Notes under the pieces: generated by a model
Database searches by the model: none
What the model was told of the DNA's origin: nothing
The model's input: only the letters and a program-made list of their open reading frames with translations
Program-made: the position numbers and the translations under genes
In this document: one piece after another, positions 1 to 10,200 of the stretch
How the letters are laid out: the number at the start of each line of letters is the position of its first letter
Position numbering within the stretch: position 1 is the stretch's first letter
NCBI GenBank assembly: GCA_023105745.1
Contig: JALGQZ010000006.1
Location: 32,441,686 to 32,505,685 of the forward strand
Length of the DNA: 64,000 nucleotides
Direction: 5' to 3'
Source of the DNA: Austropuccinia psidii
Taxonomy: Eukaryota; Basidiomycota; Pucciniomycetes; Pucciniales; Sphaerophragmiaceae

Positions 1-1723
1 GGGATTAGGCCATAGTATGTCTTTAAATAAATAAAAGGGCAAAATCCACACAAAAAGGTGGGACAAAGGAAAAAGACCAAACAGAGCTGGGGTACCAAAC
101 CTTTTGGATCTTCAAGAATTCAATTAAGTTTTTCCACCTTTATTTGAGTATTTTCAGCCTTATTTAAACTTCAATATTAGACTTTGATGCAACCTTAAAC
201 TTTACACTGGTTTTATGCCAATTTGTACAGGAATTTCAAGCTGCCAGAGGGTAAATCCCAATATGCAAGCTTGAAATTAAGTTTATAACAACTTTCAAAG
301 CTTAATCAAGCTTTAAAGATTTAAATAAGCTTAAAACTCCAAATTTACAAGAATTAAAACCTTATCAAAAGTTAAAGTATGGTGTGTATTGCTATTTTAC
401 TTGGAAAAAGAGTCATAACTTCCAAAATTCATTAAAATTCCAATTCTTAATTGATTTGCCTGAAAATATCATGCATCTTACAATGTAATGTTAACTGTGT
501 ATAATTCAATTTTTAAGTATCTTTTATAAACAGATTTTTTTGATAATCCTGGAAACTTACTCTTTTAATTATCATTAAAGAAAATCAAGATTTCTTTGAA
601 AATTAATTTAATATTTAGTTTACAAGATTTTTGCTTTAAACTCTATTCTTCAGTTTTCCATGTGATCAAATTTAATATAAATAAGCTTATATTATATCAA
701 AACTTGCAATAATTAACCCAAATGAGGATTAAAGTTACTTGGATTTAAGAATAACACTGCTAACTTTAAATTGGAATTGAAAATAAGTAACCTTAAGTTA
801 AGAACCTTATTTTTAAGAATTGTTTTCATTTTTGACCTGAGAACACCCTCTATATCCATCATGAATCATGAGAGCTGCTCTGAAGACATAAAGAGTCTAT
901 TCATCACTGTTTTTACCATAAATCATTATCAATCCAATCATATTAGACATTTAAGCAGGTAAAGTTTCATTACATATAAAATCTTATTATTAAAATAATT
1001 CTTAAGTTATTTCATTATTTCTTAATCCTAAAATTAAAGAATTGAAATTATAGAATTCAAATTATTGTTTTAATCACCTATAATATATTTTATTTTATAA
1101 AATTATCATCTTAAATATCTCTTAAAATCCACGAATTGCTCTTAAAAACTCTTCAAATAACTTTTTTATTATAAAAAGCTGCTTTATCTTTAAAATATTG
1201 ATTTGTCAGCCTGTTTTTAACTTATAATGATTTTCTAATATAATAACTGTTGTATTTGACTTTTTGTATTAAATATATATTATAAGTAAGTTTCTCTCTG
1301 AATTTATATTTTTTTTATCTATTATTAGTTTTTTGATATAGAATCTCTCTATAAGAGTTATTTCTGCACAGTGTGTGTGATTATTCTTTTATAAATGATA
1401 TTTTTGTTATTTATGAGTGGCTGAATATTCATATTTTCCACGTGTAATTGTCTCATGAAGAGCTTTACACTTCTTATTGTTATGATTGTCAGTGACTATA
1501 ACAATAATAGAATAATTCTAATTTATTATAATTATTAAGGTTTTTTTCTTATTATTGAATTATTTAATAATAATTAGATTCCTCTTTTTAAAGATAATTA
1601 TTTTCAGTAAAAGTATATATTTGTGGTTATAATATCTCATTATATTATATTTTTCTACTGAGGAAAGTCATAGTACTCTTGATATTGTTACTATTATCAA
1701 GAGTTTCATAGACAAACCTTACA
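1..1723 (+). repeat. Element E: 3' end of an LTR (left end outside window)
   Basis: This AT-rich block ends in a sequence reading TTTCATAGACAAACCTTACA, the same type of terminus as the LTRs of elements A, C and F in this window. It stops abruptly at 1723 and is followed by the interrupted LTR of element B, so it is the right end of an inserted LTR in plus orientation. The bases 1724-1728 (ATTTG) should be one copy of its target duplication; the other copy lies left of the window. I do not see the TGTGAG start of the LTR, so it is either longer than 1.7 kb or the window opens inside the element. The short open frame at 771-962 has no recognisable feature and is probably chance. Confidence 0.7.
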
Positions 1724-1769
1724 ATTTGGATGTCATGCATGTGCTCTGGTTTTGAGTCACAGGCTGACA
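1724..1769 (-). repeat. Element B: stub of 3' LTR, cut by element E
   Basis: Read on the minus strand, this stub starts TGTCAGCCTGTGACTCAAAA and matches the outer end of B's 5' LTR (right end near 48752) and of the solo LTR D (right end 19836). The rest of the LTR was displaced to the left by element E and is outside the window. Confidence 0.85.
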
Positions 1770-1787
1770 TACCCTTCCTCTAAAAAA
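1770..1787 (-). other. Element B polypurine tract
   Basis: On the minus strand an A/G-rich run (TTAGAGGAAGGGTA) sits directly against the 3' LTR. That is where Gypsy elements carry the plus-strand primer. Element H has a very similar tract before its own 3' LTR at 50141. Confidence 0.7.
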
Positions 1788-1793
1788 GGCTCA

Positions 1794-3386
1794 TCATTGA
1801 TGAGACTGTTCATCCTTGCTAGAGGCCCTGAATCTCCTTAGGTGAAGGTTCCCATCTGGTATGGCATCTTCTTTCAACAATTTGTCTTTGTCTGCCATCT
1901 GGTTTTCAAATCTGACCAAATATTGTCTTTGGTCTTTGCCATTCAGTCTAATCTTCCTGGCCTTGATGATCTTATTCACAGGGCCAGGGTTGTCTTCAAT
2001 TTCCACTATGTCTGGTGGAGTGGAAGTCTTCTTCCTGCATGGGATCTTGTCCTCTGCTGTCTGCAAGTATCATTTGACTACACTCACTGGGAATACTGGG
2101 TGTTTCCTGGAGAATTCTTCTGTGAGTCTAACCTCCACTGCATTTTTCCCTATCATTTTAATTAAAATGAAGGGACCCAAAAAAAAGACTCTCATTTTAT
2201 TTGGTCCCTTGAGATAATTGAAGTTGAGTGTAGACACTAATGCCTGGTCCCCTTCTTTGAAGTCTGGTTCAACATGTGTCTTATCATACCTCTGCTTGTT
2301 GTATTCTTTAGTTTCAGCTATGCACTTAGCATCTGTGTGACAAGCTCTCTTCCACATTTCATGGAAGTCTTTGGCTGTGGGGTGGATATTTAAAAGAATT
2401 TTCTTCAAGTGATCCACAGAAAATAGGGGGTTCCACCCTTTTTCTACCAGTTAGGGTGATTTCCCTGTGGTAGAGTTCTGGATTGTGTTGTAAGCCAGTT
2501 GGAGTTCTGGAAGGAGTGTGACAAAGTCATGGGTGTACCCTTCATGGTTCTTATACTCCCTGCCATATGCACAGAATCTTGTGATGATGTCCTCCATTGT
2601 TTGGATCATCCTTTCAGCCAAACCATCTTCCTGTGGATTGTAAGTTGTGGAAAATGCAAGGTTTGTTCCAAGCCTATCATAGAGGTTGATCCGAAATTCT
2701 GATATGAATTTTGGGCCCCTATATTATGATTTTTGGGACTCCACATGTAGAGATGATGTTATTCCTGGATAACAAGGCTTTATCCATAGCTGTGCCCTCT
2801 TTGCGACATGGTAGGCACCTGACACTTTTACTATACCTCTCAACTATGACCAGGAAACCATTGAATGTTTCTATGCCTCCTGGGACTACCCCTGTGCCCC
2901 AGTCAATGTTGATGGTTTCCCATGGGTGTTTGAGTTCTTCTATGTGTTGAAGTAGCAAATATTTTCCCCATGCTTTCTGTGTTCCTTTTGGCGTCTTTCA
3001 CAAGTTTTGATATATTCACTCAACTCTTGTTCCCATTTGGGACCCCAAGCTGTGCTTGCTACCCTCTCTCTGGTCCTGTCTTCACTAATGTGTCCCATAT
3101 AGGGGAAGTCATGAAATGATTGCAGTATCAGGGGTATGTGGTCCCTGTCCATCACTGTGAGGTCAGTTGTATTCTCCTCTCTATGATAGAGTAATTCATC
3201 TATAAGGAAAACCTTCTTATCCATATAGTCCCTCAACCAGGGTTCCTCTAACTGGGATTTCAGTTCTGGGCTCTTGTAATTCTGTTGAAGTGGTTGTAAC
3301 AAGATGCCACACTGTTTGTGCTTAGAATAAGTCTTCATCACTGCACTGAAGAGCTCATTATGTAGTTCTGAGGAGCCCATACCCAA
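1794..3386 (-). pseudogene. Element B: broken integrase plus chromodomain
   Basis: The minus-strand pieces follow the order of a Gypsy integrase. A zinc-binding domain lies at about 3386-2940 (histidines in FHDFPYMGH, then KTCERR). The catalytic core lies at about 2958-2430 (Asp in NIDWGTG, then DGLAERM with the Glu). The C-terminal domain is at 2417-2070 and a chromodomain (QYLVRFENQ) at 2066-1794. The second zinc-ligand cysteine is replaced (CERR where CERC is expected). The core is split over several frames by frameshifts, and at least one stop separates core from C-terminal domain. It would have integrated cDNA, with the chromodomain steering it to chromatin. It is clearly inactive. Confidence 0.85.
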
Positions 3387-3569
3387 TATGGGAGTTTCTG
3401 TTCCCTCTTATTTAGTGTCTAAAAATCTGAGTTTCTTCCTCCTGTCTTTTTCAACAAAATGGATAAGAACCTTGGCTGCTACTTCAGGGTCATAAGCTGG
3501 GTTGCTCTTTAAATTATCCAGTGGCCATCTACTGAGACCATCTGCATTGGTGTGGCTTTTGCCTTCTTT

Positions 3570-4251
3570 TTATATGATGGTCATATTATGTCTATACTCA
3601 TGCATGGCTATTTTCCACCTCAACATGTGTCTATTAGTAGTCCTCATGTTAAGTAAAAACTTGAGTGCTGTGCAGTCCGTGTAGAATTCAAAGACTGCAC
3701 CCTCCAGATAATAATGTAGTTTCTCTAGAGCCCAGAATAGGCATAAGAATTTAGTCTGGGTTTCTCCATACCTAGCTTCTGACTCCTTAAGTTTCCTGGA
3801 GATATAACATATTACCCCTTCCCTTGGTTCACCATCCACAATTTGGCTTTGGTGCAGGGAAGCCTCCAATCCTTTACTGCAAGCTGCATCCATGTAAAAC
3901 TTGAATGGAAACTCAAATTCAGGGAGTATCAGAATAGGTGAATTGGTGAGTTCATGTTTGATTCTCTCATATGCATCCCTCCTTTCCTTGGTAATTTTGA
4001 AAACTACATCTTTTGAACATAACTTGTATAGACTACTAGCTATGTGGGCAACGTTTTTTGATTTGGTTTCTGTAGTAGCTAGGAAACCCAAGGAAATATT
4101 GCATCTCCTGGATGTTCTTTGGTACTAGCTTTTGCAGTACTTCTGCTAAGCTATTCTGGTCTATGGCCATACTAAGGCCTGAGACTTTATGTTCTAGTTC
4201 CAACAGCTCTGGTTGGACAAAATTGTGTTTCTTAAGTGAAATGTTCAGATT
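3570..4251 (-). pseudogene. Element B: RT thumb/connection and RNase H, cut by element A
   Basis: The minus-strand frame carries the end of reverse transcriptase (VSGLSMAID, then a LGFPSYYRNQI segment) and an RNase H domain (YMDAACSKGLEASLHQ, then EARYGETQTKFLCLFWALEK and YTDCTALKFLL). These correspond in order to the A element's domains. The frame is broken in the Y-R-N stretch near 4036-4091. At 4251 it is interrupted by insertion of element A. The preceding RT part continues at 14345, and the two sides share the duplication AGATT. A frame that seems to start at 4308 is only a read-through from A's LTR. Confidence 0.85.
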
Positions 4252-6088
4252 TGTGAGTCTTAGAGGTAATTTCATATACCCAAAAGACCACAAATACAAA
4301 ATTAACATATTAATATAAATAAAATAAATTTATTTATATTATTAAAATAAAAATCAAAATATGAATATAAAATTATATTCAAAATAAAAAAATTAATTAC
4401 AATTTAAAAATAAAATTACATCAAATTTTGAAATTATAAAATTACATTTATACTTGAAAAAATTAAGTAAAAATGAAATTTTATAAAAATTGTGAAAAAA
4501 TAAATAAATTTGGAAAAAATTTAAATAAAATTTATTATAGCTTTTTATCCAATAAATAAACATATAAAATTTATTTCACCATTGGATTCCTCATAAAAAA
4601 TCAGGTGGGGTCACCTCTGAGTGAAATTCTTGTAACTCAACTCTAAATAAGCTTAAATTAAGTTTTTAGTATTTTCAATACAAAAGTTGAAAATCCTCAA
4701 AACTTTAATTTACTTCACACCACATGTGGTGTTAACCATCAATTTTTGTGTTAAAATTGAGGTGTTGTGTTTAGTTTAGAAGTTATGAGGAATTGAAGTA
4801 TTTTCAATTGAATTCAATTGAAATGTCAAAATGTGTGCGTGTATTACATGAGTGAACTTTGATTTATATATGAGGTGTCAATTATTACTGTATTGTACTG
4901 TACAATTGAATTGAATTACATATGTAAATTATAAGTATAATACAGGATGAGGAATTAAAGGAAAAATAAATTGGAAAGATTAAATTTGGGGGGAAAAGGA
5001 ACTCCAGCTCTAAGGGGGAGCTAGACCCCCAAAATCCTTGCTGACAGGCATGGGATGTCAAAATTCACGCAAACGTTCATCACTTTTGGCCTGGAATTGA
5101 GTTACAGGGTCTGTGGACTCAATTGATGATGAGGTTTTGATACCAACTGGGGTAGTTTTAGCTGTTGCCAAGAAGGTAAAACTATCCTTAAGATATAACA
5201 ATCATAATAAAAACAGTTTTAACTGGTTTCTACGCCTCTGACACACATTCTGACGTGTTTTGAAGGCTCTAGGCCTGGTATTGCTATAGTAATGGCTGAT
5301 TTAAGGGTCTAAAATGGCTAAAAATGGCTGCAAATGGCTAAAACCAGCCCTTTTTGGTCTAAAACAGAGTTCAATGATGCCATAATTGGCTTTTCTGTTG
5401 TCAGACTGTTTTTCACGACTGACAAGAGTAAAATTTACTTTTGGAGTAAGAGAATTGATGGCTATAAAAGAATGTCTTCTTTGCCCCACTTTTCTCTTCA
5501 TGTTAGAATCTTTTCCTTTTATTAATTAGTTTAAACACTGTTAAACCAATCAATCAAAGATTCCAACCACCATTTTCGAATCATTTTAATCCTTTTAACC
5601 ATGTGAAAAAATGATTATAATCATTGTTTGTAACTCTTATAATCATTTTTACCCCTGAACCACCCCAAAAGGGAATTAAAGCATCTTTCATCACTGTGAA
5701 CGTTGTCACTTTGTTTCCAAATTCACTCTGGTAACTTTTGGGCATGTTTTCTCTTTAATATTCTTTTTAAAGACTTTGTTCTTTAATTAATTGCTTGCAG
5801 TTCTTTGCTCAATTAATTCCAATTGAAATTGCCCTTGAAGAAATTTCTTTTGTAGCCTTAAAATATCTCTTGTAGAGTATTTTTTGGATAAATTTTTATT
5901 GTTGGTAAAACAATAAATTTTTATAATATTATTGTTTTATACTAATAAAGTTATATACAATAAAATAGGCGTGTTTTCTCTTAAAAATAATATTTCATAC
6001 TATTTTTAACTGAATTTTACCTTATACAAATTTTGAGGACAGGAAAAGTACTTGATTTTTAATCAAAGTTTCATATCCACACCTTACA
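4252..6088 (+). repeat. Element A 5' LTR
   Basis: This LTR of 1837 bp begins TGTGAGTCTTAGAGG and ends CACACCTTACA, followed at once by the primer-binding site. It should carry promoter and polyadenylation signals, but I cannot point to them with confidence. It contains long AT-rich tracts and a short inverted repeat (AGCTCTAAGGGGGAGCT). On its minus strand there is a 66-codon open frame (5301-5501) that recurs in every LTR of the A/G family. Its first bases differ from the 3' LTR (TGTGAGTC versus TGTGAGCC). Confidence 0.95.
5301..5501 (-). other. Antisense open frame in A/G-family LTR
   Basis: This 66-codon frame begins MKRKVGQRRHSFIAIN, runs antisense to the element and lies wholly inside the LTR. 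The same frame is open at 13557-13757 and, extended upstream to 80 codons, in all four G LTRs (for example 25877-26119 on the plus strand). I recognise no domain. It is basic, has no signal peptide and no membrane segment. Conservation could simply reflect that the LTRs are copies of one another; the in-frame length change between A and G LTRs is the only hint of constraint. Confidence 0.25.
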
Positions 6089-6106
6089 TTTGGGGGCCCA
6101 GCCGTG
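6089..6106 (+). other. Element A primer-binding site
   Basis: TTTGGGGGCCCAGCCGTG directly follows the 5' LTR. The TGGGGGCC core is shared by all elements in this window whose 5' LTR boundary is visible, which marks it as the minus-strand primer site. I could not match it confidently to a particular tRNA. Confidence 0.75.
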
Positions 6107-6312
6107 ATATTTTACCTGTGAAAATTTTTTTTACTCTTTTTAAATCTTTTTTCTTATATTGAAAAATTTAAAAACATATAAAAAATACTTATAATTCAAA
6201 AAAATCCATAAAAAATAACTTTTTTCATATTATAAGTGAGGCTTATATTTTTATATCTTTTTTGAAATAACCTTTTTTTTACTTAATTAATTGGCTTTTT
6301 CATTAATTTTAG
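6107..6312 (+). other. Element A leader, AT-rich
   Basis: This untranslated-looking leader lies between the primer-binding site and the first exon. It is rich in A and T runs and ends in a pyrimidine-rich stretch followed by TTTTAG, which resembles an intron acceptor. C and F have the same type of acceptor at the matching place (18072 and 62846), so an upstream leader intron is possible. I could not find a donor conserved among them. Confidence 0.35.
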
Positions 6313-7225
6313 TTTCTGACAACGTGGTAAGACAAGAAAACATTGAAACAGCCTCAACAGTCACCAGCATTGTTCCTGAAAGCACTATTAATTCAGATCA
6401 TAATAGTACTGTAATTGTGACTCAAAATAATAAGCCTGAACCAATATCTTCTGAATTAATTAACTTGGACATAAGTAATACTCTTCAGAAAGCTAAGAAT
6501 TTGGCCAATAGTAAGTTTTTTGACGTAAAAATACTATTTTAAGCCTTTTTAAACCATAATTATGCCTTCAACCAGGTCAGGAGCCAGCTACAACCCCTCA
6601 AGCAGCTCCCAAAAAGGTAATAGACGTGATTATGGCAGAGGCCAATCAGGTACAGAAGGAAAAGGGTCAGTTGATGACTTCCAAACAACTAAATTGGGTC
6701 ATTCTGAAGCTGATAATACTATTTTACCTTCAAAAAGAGCTGACACCGCCACAACAAGCCTCTGTCGACATATACAAAGCCAGCCATAGTGCATACAACA
6801 ATGCACTTCAATGCAAGGAGTACCAGATCCTTGCAGACCTGTGGAAGAATTGCATGAATTCTTATCTGACAGTAAGAAAATTCCTGGGCCATCCCAACAC
6901 TTGCAAATTGCTCAATGGATGGCATCCATTGATGGAGAAGAAAAACATGATGCTTTTGACACTGGAATGGAGGAAAAACAACCCTCCACCACCCAAACCA
7001 GTGCCAAAGACAGCCCCAGTGGCCAACACCAGCAATTCCAACGTGAAAAAACAGCCACAAGCTCCAAACAAGGGCAAAGGGAAGGCACCAGCCCCAAAAC
7101 CTTACAGCCAGGGCTACAGAATCCCAAAGATTCAGCAGGATGCCATGGAAAATGTATTTCAGATGGCCAGAACCATGATGGAATTACAGAAGAAGGAGGA
7201 AGCCAGATTAAGGTTCCAGAAATGA
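6313..7225 (+). CDS. Element A: predicted spliced accessory ORF (ORF1), exons 6313-6510 and 6576-7225
   Basis: Exon 1 (open frame through TVTSIVPESTINSD) ends at a canonical donor GTAAGT at 6511. The acceptor CAG is at 6575. Joining them keeps one open frame (phase 1) that runs to a stop at 7223-7225. The product's second exon is proline- and lysine-rich in the middle (NNPPPPKPVPK, then KGKGKAPAPK) and ends in QDAMENVFQMARTMMEL. A similar ending (DSVFNMAKTLMEF) is found in element F in the same relative frame, and MENVFKMARTFMKF in C. Function unknown; a nucleic-acid-binding or gag-like accessory role is only a guess from its basic composition. It overlaps the gag frame in the +1 frame for 650 nt. 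The true start codon is uncertain: the first ATG in this frame is at 6291, inside the putative acceptor tract. Confidence 0.55.
6511..6575 (+). other. Element A intron with gag start codon inside
   Basis: This 65-nt segment starts GTAAGT and ends CAG, a normal size for rust introns. The ATG at 6562 lies inside it, in the sequence ATGCCTTCAACCAG, whose last AG is the acceptor. Unspliced RNA therefore keeps the gag start, and spliced RNA removes it. Confidence 0.55.
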
Positions 7226-10200
7226 TTTCTGACATATTTGATTCCATCCCAGATTTGTATAATGCTATAAATGACATGAAAAAACATCTTTCTGATAAAA
7301 ATGAAACCATTTGTAACAACATTAAAACAAACAACCTGAGTCTGTGCCAAATTAATGAAACACTTATGTGTTTTGAAAAAGTTTTAAGGACAATTAAAAA
7401 TTCCAATAATGATAATTCTTCTAACAATAAAATAAATGAACAATCTGCCATTATTAAAGAATTAACAGAAAATATTCTAAATTCAATATTGATGACATAA
7501 TTGAAACAAGAATTGAACAAGCCATAAATATTATCAAAACAGATAACAAGAAAGTCCTTGATGAAATTTCAAATTCATTTACTGAAGTAAAGACATATAC
7601 CATTGCCTTGAAAAAGTGTTTTGATGCTTCACAAGAAGAAGTATCAAAATTATCAATGAAATTGAATCAAGTCACTGCTGATAATACAAGACAAACAGAG
7701 TTATGGCAAGAACTGACACATAAGGAAGACATGTATAAAATTGAAGTAATAAATTTAATACAAAGCTTCCAACATGAATACAGAAATTCCCAAAGGTGTA
7801 GCAACAGTAAAATGAATGACATTGAACAAATACTGAACACCTTACCAAGAATGTCTAAACCTCCAAATCAAAATGAGGGCACAAGAATTTCAAATCCACA
7901 AGTATTGGATCCTGATAATTCACAATTAAAAAATGAATTATCCACTTCTTTTCATAACTTGGAGCCATCAATGGGCCAAGCACTCTTGAAAGAAGTTCCA
8001 AAACTTAAAGAATGGCCTCACTTCAGTGGTGAAGGAGAGTATGACCATATGGAATTCATTAGAGGTATTGACATGATCAAAGAGGATTTTGAATTACCAG
8101 ACAGACTGGTAACAGCCAGGTTTAACACCTTGTTTACCAGATCAGCTCACAGATGGCACATCAAAATAAGACAAGCACATGGACACCAGAGTTGGACTTG
8201 GTGGAAAACCCAAATCATCAACAAATGGGCAAATGATGCTTGGAGGTTTAAAGTTGAAACAGCCTTTGAATCTGCCAAATTTAATGCTGATAAAGACAAA
8301 GCTTTACCATGGTTTTGCCAACAAAAGGACAGACTAACAGCATTATATCCTGACATGTCAGAATTTATGATTCATAGGAAAATTCTGAGACAATGTGGAG
8401 GTGACTTAGAGCATGCTGTCAAAAGCAGGACTACTGAACAATCTTCAGCAGAAGATATTATCAATATACTAGAAGAAGTAACCACCAGAACCAAAATTGG
8501 TTCTAGTAGGGTGAATCTCAAAACAAGGTTTAATACACCTTGGAAAGATTCTGTGGACAAAAACCCCAAAGAAAATTCTAGTAATATTAAATATAAATCT
8601 GCAGATACAGTCAGAAAGTGCCATATTTGCCAAAGCACCACCCATTTAGCCAATACATGTCCAAAAAGGGGGAAAATCAATGAAATTGACATTGAAAAGG
8701 AACCAGATGTTGAAAAAGAAGACATAACTGAAGACAATTCAGATGACAAGTCATCCATATTTTCTGAATCTTCAAAAGATATAGAAAACATCAATGCCAC
8801 TTTTGACATCATGGAATATTATTCCCACTTACCACCATTGAGCAATGGTCAACTTGATTTATCAAAAGTTCAAGATGCACAACTTATGAAGACAAAACCA
8901 AACAGAGGAAAAGGCTATACAGCTGGTAATTCCTGTATAACAGAAGTGGTGATTGACAACAAGCCCACCAAACTTTTGCTTGACCCAGGAGCCTTCTGCT
9001 CTTGTGTTGGAAAATTATTTCTTAAGACTTGTGTACTAAATTTTGAAGACCAATTGTTACCAATTGATGGGATAAAATTCAACAGTGCAAGTAACCCATT
9101 GAAAGCATTAGGAATCTTTGAGACCAATGTCATATTCCCACACATAAATGGTAATTTGAGAATCACAGTTGAATTTGTTGTTATGGAAAATTGCTCTAGT
9201 ACCCATTTTATATTGGGAAATGAATATTTAATCACGTATGGGATAGATTTACATGATAAAAAAGATAGATACTTTACTATTGGAGACAATAAGTGCCAAA
9301 AATTTGCCTTTTTACCATTTAAAAGACAAATTACAGTAAACAAAGTACCACCAGTCAACTTAGAGTTAGAGAAAGTCAAGTCTGAACAGTTAAATGAGGC
9401 TGAAATAAGCCTTCATCTGACTGATAAACAAGAAAATGAACTTTCTTCCCTTTTGTATGACCACAGAGGAGCATTTGCTACAGACAAAGAACCTCTGGGA
9501 GCAATTATTGGTCATGAAGTTGACATCATTCTTAACATTGAGAGACCTTATCCACCACTCTTAAGAAGACCTGCTTATCCAGCAAGTCCAAAATCAAGAG
9601 AAGCTCTAGAAATTCATATCAAAGAACTTCTGGACCTTGGTGTAATGAGAAACGTAGGCCACAATGAGGAAGTAGAAATAACTACACCAGTCATAGTGGC
9701 GTGGCATAATGGAAAATCTAGAATGGTTGGGGACTTTAGAGCTCTGAACACTTACACTGTCCCAGACAGATACCCAATACCAAAAATCCAAATTGCCCTT
9801 ACTCAAATATCTCAAGCAGTGTATATAACCACTATGGATTCCCTTAAAGGATTCCATCAAAATGTGGTGACACCAAGAGCAAGAAAATACCTTAGAATTA
9901 TAGTTCATTGTGGAGTGTATGAGTACTTGAGGATGCCCTTTGGTATTAAAAATGCACCTTCACACTTCCAAAGAATGATGAATGAAATTTTCCCTGAAGA
10001 ACTCTCAGAGGGATGGCTAATCATTTACATTGATGACATTATTGTCTGTTCCAAGACTTGGGAAGAGCACATGTACAGATTGTCCAGAGTTTTGACAAAA
10101 ATTCAATCAGTCAATATGAAAATCTCCTTGAAGAAATGCCATTTTGGATTTAAAGAACTTAAAGCACTAGGACATGTTGTATCTGGTTTGTCCCTTGGAA

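Noticed and set aside
771..962. Frame of 63 codons in element E's LTR
   Set aside because: No domain, AT-rich context and not seen in other LTRs of the window; a frame of this length is expected by chance.
1842..2217. Plus-strand frames of 107 and 118 codons
   Set aside because: They are antisense to B's integrase C-terminus and chromodomain, which have clear family motifs on the minus strand.
4036..4308. Minus-strand frame starting MLILYLWSFGYMKL
   Set aside because: Its first part is read from the LTR of element A and the rest from element B's RT. It only exists because the insertion junction at 4251/4252 is open in that frame. The same LTR-derived start appears in other shadow frames at 27113, 32173 and 37233.
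5020..5040. CCCCCAAA in A's LTR as complement of the primer site (self-priming as in Tf1)
   Set aside because: The match is short and lies in a G/C-run region of the A/G-family LTR. I did not find a comparable complement in the LTRs of C or F, which share the primer-site core.
6787..6789. C-to-T nonsense changes as a sign of repeat-induced point mutation
   Set aside because: This one stop fits CAG to TAG, but the other stop in A (11832) and the changes in B and C do not show a consistent C-to-T pattern. Rusts are not known for classical RIP.
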